Assembly (NCBI GenBank): GCA_026388345.1
Contig: JAPLJY010000289.1
Location: 1-5,109, forward strand
Direction: 5' to 3'
Length of the DNA stretch: 5,109 nt
Source of the DNA: Deltaproteobacteria bacterium
Lineage (GTDB): Bacteria; Desulfobacterota; Syntrophia; Syntrophales; UBA5619
Shown: positions 1-5,109 of the stretch, one piece after another
How positions within the stretch are numbered: position 1 is the stretch's first letter
Layout: the number at the start of each line of letters is the position of its first letter
Made by a program: the position numbers and the translations under genes
Notes under the pieces: model-generated
What the model was told of the DNA's origin: nothing
Seen by the model: only the letters and a program-made list of their open reading frames with translations
The model's database searches: none

Positions 1-330
1 AAGGAACTGGGAGATGCCGGCATGGAGATCGTATACATCGGAAACTCCCTCCCCCGGGAAATCGTCCAGACGGCCATCCAGGAAGACGTGGACGTGATCG
101 GATTCAGTTCCCTGGGCGGCGCCCATCTCACCCTCGGCAAGCCGCTGATCGATATCGCCCGGCAGGAAGGGCTGACGGACAGCGTGGTCTTTGTGATCGG
201 CGGCGTCTTTCCCCCGGACGATACGGTCCGTCTGAAAGAAATCGGGTTTGACGCCGTATTCACGCCGGGCGCCACCCGGGACGAAATCGTTCACACCGTT
301 CAGGGGTTGGTGGAGAAGAAGACGATTTGA
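1..330 (+). CDS. B12-binding acyl-CoA mutase small subunit/C-terminal domain (5'-truncated by window edge)
   Basis: The reading frame is already open at base 1 and stops with TGA at 328-330, so only the last 109 residues are seen. They match the cobalamin-binding Rossmann-like domain of the methylmalonyl-CoA mutase family: a DAGMEIVYIG strand-turn, then EDVDVIGFSSLGGAH (the family usually reads S-x-L-S-G-A-H), then VIGGVFPPDD and a C-terminal TPGATRDEIV. The DxHxxG motif that supplies the cobalt-coordinating His should lie about 15-20 residues before this point and is outside the window. Family members rearrange carbon skeletons of acyl-CoAs (methylmalonyl-, isobutyryl- or 2-hydroxyisobutyryl-CoA) in the cytoplasm with adenosylcobalamin. 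I cannot tell whether this is a separate small subunit of about 135 residues or the end of a fused large subunit. An internal ATG at 22 is not a credible start because conserved domain sequence precedes it. The CoA ligase 47 nt downstream is probably in the same operon. Confidence 0.88.
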   Translation, partial: KELGDAGMEIVYIGNSLPREIVQTAIQEDVDVIGFSSLGGAHLTLGKPLIDIARQEGLTDSVVFVIGGVFPPDDTVRLKEIGFDAVFTPGATRDEIVHTVQGLVEKKTI

Positions 331-377
331 ACGACCTTAAGTTCATTCGAATAAATCATCGCTGGAGGTAAAACAAC

Positions 378-1784
378 ATGAAGACGCAATGGCCGCCTGT
401 ATACGATCCATCCTACTTTCCGGCACCGGACGAGCCCTTCTGGAACCGGAAGCTGGAAACGATGGATCCCGGCGAAAGAGAGCAGCGGGTCATCCTGCCC
501 AAACTTCAGGCGCAACTGGCTTACGCCTACGAGAACTCGCCCTTTTACCGAAAAAAATGGGACGAAGCCGGGATTAAACCCCAAGATATCCAGTCTCTGG
601 AGGACTTCGAGAAGATGCCCTGCGTGACGAAGGAGGAAATCCGCCGGGATCAGGCGGAATATCCGCCTTTCGGAAGCAATCTCTGTGTTCCTAAGAAGGA
701 GCTGGCCCGTGTCCAGGGGACGTCGGGGACGACGGGAAAGCCTACCGCCTTCGGGATCAGCCGGGGAGACATGGCCCGCATTGCCGAGGCGCACGCCCGG
801 ATCATGTGGGGTTTCGGAGTACGGCAGGACGACATCGTCTTCATCGGCTCCTTCTTCAGCCTCTACTGGGGAAGCTGGGGCGCCCTGCTGGGGGCGGAGC
901 GTCTCGGCGCGACGGCCTTTCCTTTCGGTGCGGGCGTGCCGGGCCAATCGGAACGGGGCCTCGAGTGGATGAAAGAGGTGAAGCCGACCGTGTTCTACGG
1001 CACCCCCTCTTACAGTCTCTATCTCGCGGAAAAGGCGCGTGCGATGGGAATGGACCCGCGGAAGGATTTCAATTTCCGCATTCTCTTCTTTTCCGGTGAA
1101 CCCGGCGCCGGGGTTCCCTCGACGAAGAAGCGCATCGAGGAAACCTTCGGGGGCATCTGCATCGACAGCGGCTCCACCGCCGAAATGGCCCCCTGGATGG
1201 CCGACAGCGAATGCGCCCATCGCCAGGGAATGCATTTCTGGCAGGATATCGTTTACGCGGAGCTGGTCGACCGCGAGACCCACAGGAGGGTGCCCTACGG
1301 TCAGGAAGGGGTCACCGTCTATACCCATCTCGAGAGGAACTCGCAACCGATGATCCGCTTCTGGGCCGGGGACATCGCTCTGTGGGTGAATGATCCCTGT
1401 CCCTGCGGCCGCACCTACCCCCGCCTCCCGAAGGGAATCTATGGACGGGCGGACGACATGTTCGTGATCCGCGGCGAGAACGTCTATCCGAGCGCCATAG
1501 AAAACGTGATCCGCGGCATCGAGGGGATGGGTGACGAGTTCAGGATTGTCATTACCCGGGAAAAGACCATGGACGAGATGATTGTCCAGGCGGAGCGCTC
1601 ACCCCAGGCCGATCCGGCCGTCATGCCTGACCTGAAGGCCAGGCTCGCAAGGGAACTGAAATCGCGCGGCCTTCGGGCCGTCGTGCAACTGATGGAACCC
1701 GGGACACTGGAGAGGACGGAATTCAAGGCAAAAAGGGTGATCGACCAGCGACGTATCCATGACGAGATCACCGGTCGGAAATAG
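378..1784 (+). CDS. PaaK-like AMP-forming acyl-CoA ligase (phenylacetate-CoA ligase family)
   Basis: A 468-residue cytoplasmic enzyme of the ANL superfamily, expected to convert a carboxylic acid, ATP and CoA into an acyl-CoA plus AMP and pyrophosphate. Visible landmarks are the family N-terminal region with YAYENSPFYRKKW, the ATP-binding loop QGTSGTTGKP at residues 113-122, FYGTPSY, GSTAEMAPW, the ribose-binding Asp of FWAGD (D332), the PCPCGRTYP segment typical of PaaK, the hinge GRADDMFVIRGENVYP at 356-371, and a C-terminal EFKAKRVID with candidate catalytic lysine K450. Length fits the family, where PaaK is about 430-440 residues, with a longer N terminus. The ATG at 378 has TGGAGG 9 nt upstream. 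The substrate is not readable from sequence. Phenylacetate is the family name, but there are no other paa genes here, and the adjacent B12-mutase gene makes a short or branched-chain acid such as 2-hydroxyisobutyrate a reasonable alternative. An intrinsic terminator follows the stop codon. Confidence 0.9.
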   Translation: MKTQWPPVYDPSYFPAPDEPFWNRKLETMDPGEREQRVILPKLQAQLAYAYENSPFYRKKWDEAGIKPQDIQSLEDFEKMPCVTKEEIRRDQAEYPPFGSNLCVPKKELARVQGTSGTTGKPTAFGISRGDMARIAEAHARIMWGFGVRQDDIVFIGSFFSLYWGSWGALLGAERLGATAFPFGAGVPGQSERGLEWMKEVKPTVFYGTPSYSLYLAEKARAMGMDPRKDFNFRILFFSGEPGAGVPSTKKRIEETFGGICIDSGSTAEMAPWMADSECAHRQGMHFWQDIVYAELVDRETHRRVPYGQEGVTVYTHLERNSQPMIRFWAGDIALWVNDPCPCGRTYPRLPKGIYGRADDMFVIRGENVYPSAIENVIRGIEGMGDEFRIVITREKTMDEMIVQAERSPQADPAVMPDLKARLARELKSRGLRAVVQLMEPGTLERTEFKAKRVIDQRRIHDEITGRK

Positions 1785-1801
1785 TCCCCCTTTCCCGACC
1801 C

Positions 1802-1847
1802 AAACCCGCCTCCGGTTCCATGATTGGCCCGGTGGCGGGTTTCTTTT
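1802..1847 (+). terminator. Rho-independent terminator after the acyl-CoA ligase gene
   Basis: AAACCCGCC at 1802-1810 pairs perfectly with GGCGGGTTT at 1834-1842. After one T-T mismatch the stem continues with CCGG (1812-1815) pairing CCGG (1829-1832), leaving a 13-nt loop. The right arm ends in TTT and is followed by CTTTT (1843-1847). It begins 18 nt after the ligase stop codon. It should separate the mutase/ligase operon from the M24 peptidase gene downstream. Confidence 0.82.
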
Positions 1848-1899
1848 GCATGAGCGGCGCCTGAAACCCTGCCTCCATGGTCGCGCGGCAAAACATCAC

Positions 1900-1905
1900 A
1901 AGGAG
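1900..1905 (+). promoter_or_regulatory. Ribosome binding site choosing the M24 peptidase start
   Basis: AAGGAG is the only good Shine-Dalgarno match in this gap. It lies 16 nt before the in-frame ATG at 1922, longer than the usual 5-10 nt, but it lies downstream of the alternative in-frame ATG at 1877 and so cannot serve that one. The ATG at 1877 has no comparable site upstream. The site therefore favours 1922, with some doubt because of the spacing. Confidence 0.5.
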
Positions 1906-1921
1906 ATTCATCACCCATCAT

Positions 1922-3094
1922 ATGATCCATCGCATCCGAACCTTCCAGGATCTTCTTGCCGGATCGGGCATGGCTGCCGCCGTAGTCTGGTATTCGCGTG
2001 ACCTCCTTTATTACACCGGCACCTGCCAGCCTTCCTGGTTTGTCATTCTGCCCGACGCTTACCGGCTCTTCGTCCGCAACGGTTATGCGGAGGCAAAAAA
2101 ACAGGTCACCATCGGCGCCGATCATCTGGAGGAAGAGCGGGACGCGGAGCGGATTGTCCTGTACCTGCGTGACCATGGGGTAATCAAGGGCTCCGTCATC
2201 GGGATGGAACTGGACGTCCTTCCCGTCAACGGCTGGCGACAGTGGCAGGATCGGATGTCGGACTGGACCATCGAGGACGTGACCCCGCTGATCCTCGGAC
2301 AGCGGCAGATCAAGGACGGCAAAGAAATCGAGAGCATCCGGCGGGCCTGCCGCGTCATGGACCTGGGACACGACCGCATCCGAACCACGCTGAAGGCCGG
2401 AATGACGGAGCTTGAGGTGGCTGCCGCCATAGAGGATGTGCACCGCCGGGAGGGGCATGCGGGAATCTACTTCATGCGTCATCCCGATTTTTTCATGGCC
2501 CGCGGCCTGTGCGCCTCCGGCCCGAATCTGATGCGCCTCTCGGGTTCTGCCTTTTCCCTGTCGGGCGTAGGGCTGGACGCCGCCGTACCCGCGGGACCGT
2601 CCCGGCGGGTAATCCGTCGGGGAGATGCCGTTCTCATCGATATTCCGGTCCTCGTCGAGGGGTATCATGTAGACATGGCCCGGACCTATACGGCCGGCGC
2701 CGCCGACCGGCGCAAGCGTGAGCGGCACCGCCAATTGGAGGATCTTTTTACCTTCGCAGCACATATCCTGCGACCGGGGATGACCTGGGGTCAGGGATAC
2801 CAGGCGGTCGCGGAGCGGGCGGATCTGTCGGGCATCGGGGATTTTTTCCAGCGGATGGTCGGCGGCGGGAAGATCCATTATATCGGACACGGCATCGGCC
2901 TGGAACTCAACGAACCCCCCCTGGTGGCGGAACGCAACCGGGATCCCATCCTTGTCGGAACGGTTCTTGCGATGGAGATGCACCTCCTTCAGGAGGACGC
3001 CTTCGCCTTGAAGATGGAGGAGATGCTCCTCATCGGTGAAAAAGAAAATGCGTTTATGATTCAGACACCGCGGACCCTCCTGGAGGTCCTGTAG
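1922..3094 (+). CDS. M24 family metallopeptidase (Xaa-Pro aminopeptidase/prolidase-like)
   Basis: A 390-residue two-domain protein of the creatinase/prolidase (pita-bread) fold. The N-terminal creatinase-like domain shows the LLYYTGTCQPSWFVILP strand region. The catalytic domain starts near residue 135 (KDGKEIESIRRACRVMD) and carries the full set of dinuclear metal ligands: D240 and D251 eleven residues apart (LIDIPV...HVDMARTY), H323 in YIGHGIG, E352 in LAMEMHLL and E366 in LKMEEMLL. The second histidine usual in prolidases and methionine aminopeptidases (VHEPP) is replaced by Asn (ELNEPP, N330). The family hydrolyses N-terminal Xaa-Pro bonds or dipeptides in the cytoplasm, but some members, such as creatinase and DMSP lyase DddP, do other chemistry, so the exact substrate is open. 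No signal peptide is visible. The start at 1922 is preferred over 1877 because of the ribosome site; the longer form would add 15 non-conserved residues. A terminator upstream suggests its own promoter, which I could not identify. Confidence 0.85.
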   Translation: MIHRIRTFQDLLAGSGMAAAVVWYSRDLLYYTGTCQPSWFVILPDAYRLFVRNGYAEAKKQVTIGADHLEEERDAERIVLYLRDHGVIKGSVIGMELDVLPVNGWRQWQDRMSDWTIEDVTPLILGQRQIKDGKEIESIRRACRVMDLGHDRIRTTLKAGMTELEVAAAIEDVHRREGHAGIYFMRHPDFFMARGLCASGPNLMRLSGSAFSLSGVGLDAAVPAGPSRRVIRRGDAVLIDIPVLVEGYHVDMARTYTAGAADRRKRERHRQLEDLFTFAAHILRPGMTWGQGYQAVAERADLSGIGDFFQRMVGGGKIHYIGHGIGLELNEPPLVAERNRDPILVGTVLAMEMHLLQEDAFALKMEEMLLIGEKENAFMIQTPRTLLEVL

Positions 3095-3109
3095 CCCTGA
3101 ACCGGGGTC

Positions 3110-3134
3110 AATGAATCAATTCGCATGATTCATT
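3110..3134. promoter_or_regulatory. Perfect 9-bp inverted repeat, operator-like or weak terminator
   Basis: AATGAATCA (3110-3118) and TGATTCATT (3126-3134) are exact reverse complements around a 7-nt centre, ATTCGCA. The stem is AT-rich (two G/C pairs of nine) in a GC-rich region. It starts 16 nt after the M24 stop codon and ends 10 nt before a candidate -35 box. TTTT overlaps the end of the right arm (3133-3136), so a weak terminator for the M24 gene is possible. Its symmetry and position next to a promoter also suit a repressor or activator site. Sequence alone does not decide. Confidence 0.45.
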
Positions 3135-3144
3135 TTCCGTGCAG

Positions 3145-3173
3145 TTGACAAAAACGGATTCCTGCGTCATAGT
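3145..3173 (+). promoter_or_regulatory. Candidate sigma70 promoter for the deaminase gene and perhaps the genes beyond
   Basis: A consensus -35 box TTGACA (3145-3150), a spacer of exactly 17 nt and a -10 box CATAGT (3168-3173, four of six bases matching TATAAT). Transcription would begin near 3180, giving an untranslated leader of about 100 nt before the deaminase start at 3284. I saw no recognisable riboswitch in that leader. The call rests on sequence match and location in the largest intergenic gap of the window. Confidence 0.45.
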
Positions 3174-3271
3174 GCGGTCCGACCGTGATCGGCGTCCTCA
3201 TTCGGCACGGTTGGCCATGCCTGGCGGCCGGGCGGACGGTCCGTATCCGAATTGCATTTTATCCGACGGGA

Positions 3272-3277
3272 AGGAGG
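3272..3277 (+). promoter_or_regulatory. Ribosome binding site fixing the deaminase start
   Basis: AGGAGG, six bases before the ATG at 3284. The other ATG close by, at 3280, is in a different frame. The frame is open further upstream, but that stretch does not resemble the family, so this site sets the start. Confidence 0.7.
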
Positions 3278-3283
3278 GGATGG

Positions 3284-3760
3284 ATGAGACTTTCATGGGA
3301 CGATTACTTTCTCAAGATGGCCGAAACGGCATGCCTCCGCTCGACCTGCCTGCGGGCCCAGTTCGGGGCCGTCCTCGTCAGGAACCACACGCTCATCAGC
3401 ACGGGTTACAACGGCGCCGCTTCGGGCGTCCGGAGCTGCCTTGAGCGGGGGGAGTGCGTCCGGGACCGCCTCCATATCCCCAGCGGCGAACACTACGAAA
3501 TCTGCCATTCCGTCCATGCGGAGGCCAATGCGATCATCCGCGCCAACTTCGATTTGATGGACGACGCCACGCTCTATATCTTCGGTCTCCAGCAGGAAAA
3601 GCCCCGCAGCGGAATGCCCTGTTTCATGTGCTGGCGGATGATCTTCAATGCCGGGATCGGCAAGGTGATCTTTCTCGATGACGAGGGGCAGAAGAAGACC
3701 GTCAACGTCAAGGTCGTCGATCGCGGCCGGATCCTCTCTTATTCCGCACCGGAGGTCTGA
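3284..3760 (+). CDS. Deoxycytidylate (dCMP) deaminase family protein
   Basis: A 158-residue cytoplasmic zinc-dependent deaminase. The catalytic zinc signature is complete: H78-A-E80-A-N-A-I, with H78 as ligand and E80 as proton shuttle, and P-C113-x-x-C116. The GYNGAASG loop and the following SCLERGECVRD...IPSG...CHSVHAE stretch are characteristic of dCMP deaminases of the ComEB/DCTD group rather than cytidine or guanine deaminases. C52, C58, H70, C74 and H75 lie in the insertion before the catalytic His and could bind a second, structural metal as in phage T4 dCMP deaminase; that is an inference. The expected reaction is dCMP to dUMP plus ammonia, supplying thymidylate synthesis. Length is normal (about 150-190 residues). 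A good ribosome site sits 6 nt upstream and a candidate promoter about 110 nt upstream. The gene downstream begins after a 59-nt gap. The substrate could differ among relatives. Confidence 0.88.
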   Translation: MRLSWDDYFLKMAETACLRSTCLRAQFGAVLVRNHTLISTGYNGAASGVRSCLERGECVRDRLHIPSGEHYEICHSVHAEANAIIRANFDLMDDATLYIFGLQQEKPRSGMPCFMCWRMIFNAGIGKVIFLDDEGQKKTVNVKVVDRGRILSYSAPEV

Positions 3761-3819
3761 TCGTGGCCCTTTTCGTTTTTTACGCATTTTCGCAGTGATC
3801 CGGTACAAAAGGAAAAACA

Positions 3820-4335
3820 ATGATTCTGGATTTCCAGGGGAAGCGCCCAAAGTTTGATGCTACCGTTTTTATTGCCCGGAATGCCACGGTCATCGGTGAC
3901 GTGGATCTCGGATCGGAAACCAATGTCTGGTTCTACTGTCTGCTGCGCGGCGATGTCAATACGATCCGGGTCGGCGCGGGCTGCACCATTCAGGATGCCT
4001 GCATCCTCCACGTCGGAAGGGACCTCTTCCCCCTGGATCTGGAAGACGAGGTCGTCCTGGGTCACCGGGTCACGGTCCACGGCTGCCGCATCGGACGCGG
4101 CGCCATGATCGGGATCGGCGCAACGGTCCTCAACGGCGCCCGGATCGGTGAAGAGGCGATCATCGGCGCCGGTGCGGTCGTCACCCCGGGGAGCGTCATC
4201 CCTCCGCGGATGCTGGCCCTGGGGATCCCGGCCAAACCCGTCCGCGAACTCGCGGAGAAGGATTTCGCCATGATCCGCCGTACCCGGGAGAGCTACCGGA
4301 ACCTCATGACCATCTACATGAAAATGCAGGATTGA
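3820..4335 (+). CDS. Gamma carbonic anhydrase-like hexapeptide-repeat protein (CamH/YrdA/PaaY type)
   Basis: A 171-residue left-handed beta-helix protein, with repeated hexapeptide turns running from [11 protein letters not shown] through [20 protein letters not shown] and a C-terminal alpha-helix ([18 protein letters not shown]) that packs against the helix in the trimer. The three zinc/iron-binding histidines of gamma carbonic anhydrases are present: H64 (ILHVG), H82 and H87 (GHRVTVHGC). The supporting Arg-Asp of LRGD and the Gln of IQD are also kept. It lacks the acidic loop with the proton-shuttle glutamate of archaeal Cam, which is the CamH/YrdA pattern. Proposed activity is reversible CO2 hydration in the cytoplasm, but many relatives have weak or unproven activity, and PaaY acts as a thioesterase. 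The ATG at 3820 has AAAAGGA 6 nt upstream. glpK begins 13 nt after the stop, which suggests cotranscription. Confidence 0.88.
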   Translation: MILDFQGKRPKFDATVFIARNATVIGDVDLGSETNVWFYCLLRGDVNTIRVGAGCTIQDACILHVGRDLFPLDLEDEVVLGHRVTVHGCRIGRGAMIGIGATVLNGARIGEEAIIGAGAVVTPGSVIPPRMLALGIPAKPVRELAEKDFAMIRRTRESYRNLMTIYMKMQD

Positions 4336-4348
4336 AGAGGAGTTTCCC

Positions 4349-5109
4349 ATGGCCCTGATTTTGGCCCTTGATCAGGGGACGACCAGTTCCCGCGCAATCA
4401 TCTTCGATGACGCCGGCGCCATCGTCGCCTCGGCACAGAAGGAATTCCGCCAGCACTATCCCCTTCCCGGCTGGGTAGAGCATGATCCCGTCGAGATCTG
4501 GGAGACCCAGGCGGGCGTCGCCGCGGTCGCCATGAAGAAAGCAGGCCTGAACGGCCCGGAGATCACCGCCCTCGGTGTCACGAACCAGCGGGAAACAACC
4601 GTCGTCTGGGAACGTGCGACAGGCCGGCCCATCTGCAACGCTATTGTCTGGCAGGATCGCCGGACGGCCCCGGTCTGCCATCGTCTGCGCGAGGAAGGCC
4701 TCGGACCACTGATCCGGCATAAGACAGGCCTCGTGCTCGACGCCTACTTTTCCGGGACCAAGGTCGCCTGGATCCTCGATAACATTCCGAATGCGCGGAA
4801 AATGGCAGAGGAGGGACTTTTGGCCTTCGGGACGATCGATTCCTGGCTGATCTGGAACCTTACCGGGGGGCGAGACACATCACCGACTGCTCCAACGCCT
4901 CCCGGACGATGCTCTATAACATCCACACCGGTGACTGGGACGACGAGCTTTTGCGAATCCTGAACGTCCCCCGGGCCGTTCTCCCCGAAGTCCGGGGTTC
5001 CAGCGAGGTTTACGGCGAGACGCACTCCCCGTCCTTTCCCGTCCCGATTCCCATCGGCGGCGCGGCCGGAGACCAGCAGGCCGCCCTCTTCGGCCAGATG
5101 TGCGCGGCG
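4349..5109 (+). CDS. glpK: Glycerol kinase, N-terminal part, with apparent frameshift; continues past window end
   Basis: An FGGY-family kinase that phosphorylates glycerol to sn-glycerol 3-phosphate with ATP in the cytoplasm. The N-terminal ATP site [12 protein letters not shown] (D8) and the glycerol contacts R81-E82 ([12 protein letters not shown]) and Y133 ([10 protein letters not shown]) are all present, followed by [13 protein letters not shown]. In this frame the next residues are unlike GlpK and a stop comes at 4961-4963, giving a 204-residue stump. Glycerol kinase sequence resumes in the frame starting at 4870: [19 protein letters not shown], then [12 protein letters not shown] and [13 protein letters not shown], with the catalytic-base Asp at 5071-5073, open to the window edge. 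One missing base in the G run at 4865-4870 explains this. About 254 of an expected 500 or so residues are in view. The ATG has GAGGAG 6 nt upstream and lies 13 nt after the carbonic anhydrase-like gene. If the shift is real the gene is inactive; a sequencing or assembly error is at least as likely. Confidence 0.9.
4865..4870 (+). other. Probable frameshift site in glpK (G6 homopolymer)
   Basis: Six consecutive G bases code for the Gly-Gly of LTGG. Between this pair and the His of HITD there are five bases where glycerol kinases normally have two codons, so one base is missing. A seventh G would give LTGGARHITD and restore a single open frame through to the window end. Confidence 0.8.

Noticed and set aside
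300..1346. Long minus-strand open frame (348 codons) opposite the acyl-CoA ligase
   Set aside because: It covers a gene with clear ANL motifs, its translation is rich in Arg, Gly, Pro and His with no recognisable domain, and such antisense frames are common in GC-rich DNA.
1877..1921. Longer start of the M24 peptidase at the ATG at 1877
   Set aside because: No ribosome binding site precedes it, the only good Shine-Dalgarno sequence lies downstream of it, and the extra 15 residues do not resemble the family.
1484..2983. Long minus-strand open frame (499 codons) opposite the ligase end and the M24 peptidase
   Set aside because: It runs across two unrelated plus-strand genes and the terminator between them, has no recognisable motif, and is best explained as a GC-driven shadow.
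3139..3444. Plus-strand open frame of 101 codons overlapping the deaminase start
   Set aside because: It is in a different frame from the deaminase, overlaps it by about 160 bases and shows no domain; the deaminase frame carries the zinc motifs.
3739..3850. T-rich stretch after the deaminase stop as an intrinsic terminator
   Set aside because: Six T bases follow at about 3776-3781, but I could find only a 4-bp stem with a G-U pair before them, too weak to call.
4744..5025. Minus-strand open frame of 93 codons within glpK
   Set aside because: Glycerol kinase homology occupies the plus strand through this region in two consecutive frames; the antisense translation has no recognisable feature.

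Overview
This 5.1 kb window is GC-rich and densely coding. All six supported genes lie on the + strand. Gene content suggests an anaerobic or facultative Gram-negative heterotroph, perhaps Desulfobacterota (for example a Syntrophales-like lineage). That placement is an inference from the mix of a B12-dependent acyl-CoA mutase, a PaaK-type acyl-CoA ligase and a CamH-type gamma carbonic anhydrase; no taxonomic marker is present.

Layout. (1) 1-330: the end of a B12-binding acyl-CoA mutase subunit or domain whose start lies upstream of the window. (2) 378-1784: a complete PaaK-like, AMP-forming acyl-CoA ligase, 47 nt downstream and followed by a good intrinsic terminator at 1802-1847. These two look like the tail of an operon that activates a carboxylate to its CoA ester and rearranges its carbon skeleton. 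(3) 1922-3094: an M24 (creatinase/prolidase-fold) metallopeptidase with all five metal ligands but Asn in place of the usual second active-site His. (4) 3095-3283: an intergenic region with a perfect 9-bp inverted repeat and, 10 nt further on, a sigma70-like promoter (TTGACA, 17-nt spacer, CATAGT). (5) 3284-3760: a dCMP deaminase-family enzyme. (6) 3820-4335: a gamma carbonic anhydrase-like beta-helix protein. (7) 4349-5109 (open at the window end): glycerol kinase glpK, 13 nt after the previous stop, with an apparent one-base loss in a G run near 4865-4870. The last three genes are closely spaced and may be cotranscribed from the promoter near 3145, although their functions are unrelated.

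I see no mobile element, CRISPR array, RNA gene or obvious new multi-gene system. The points most worth a second look are the glpK frameshift, the mutase-ligase pairing, the His-to-Asn change in the M24 enzyme, and the inverted repeat beside the promoter.
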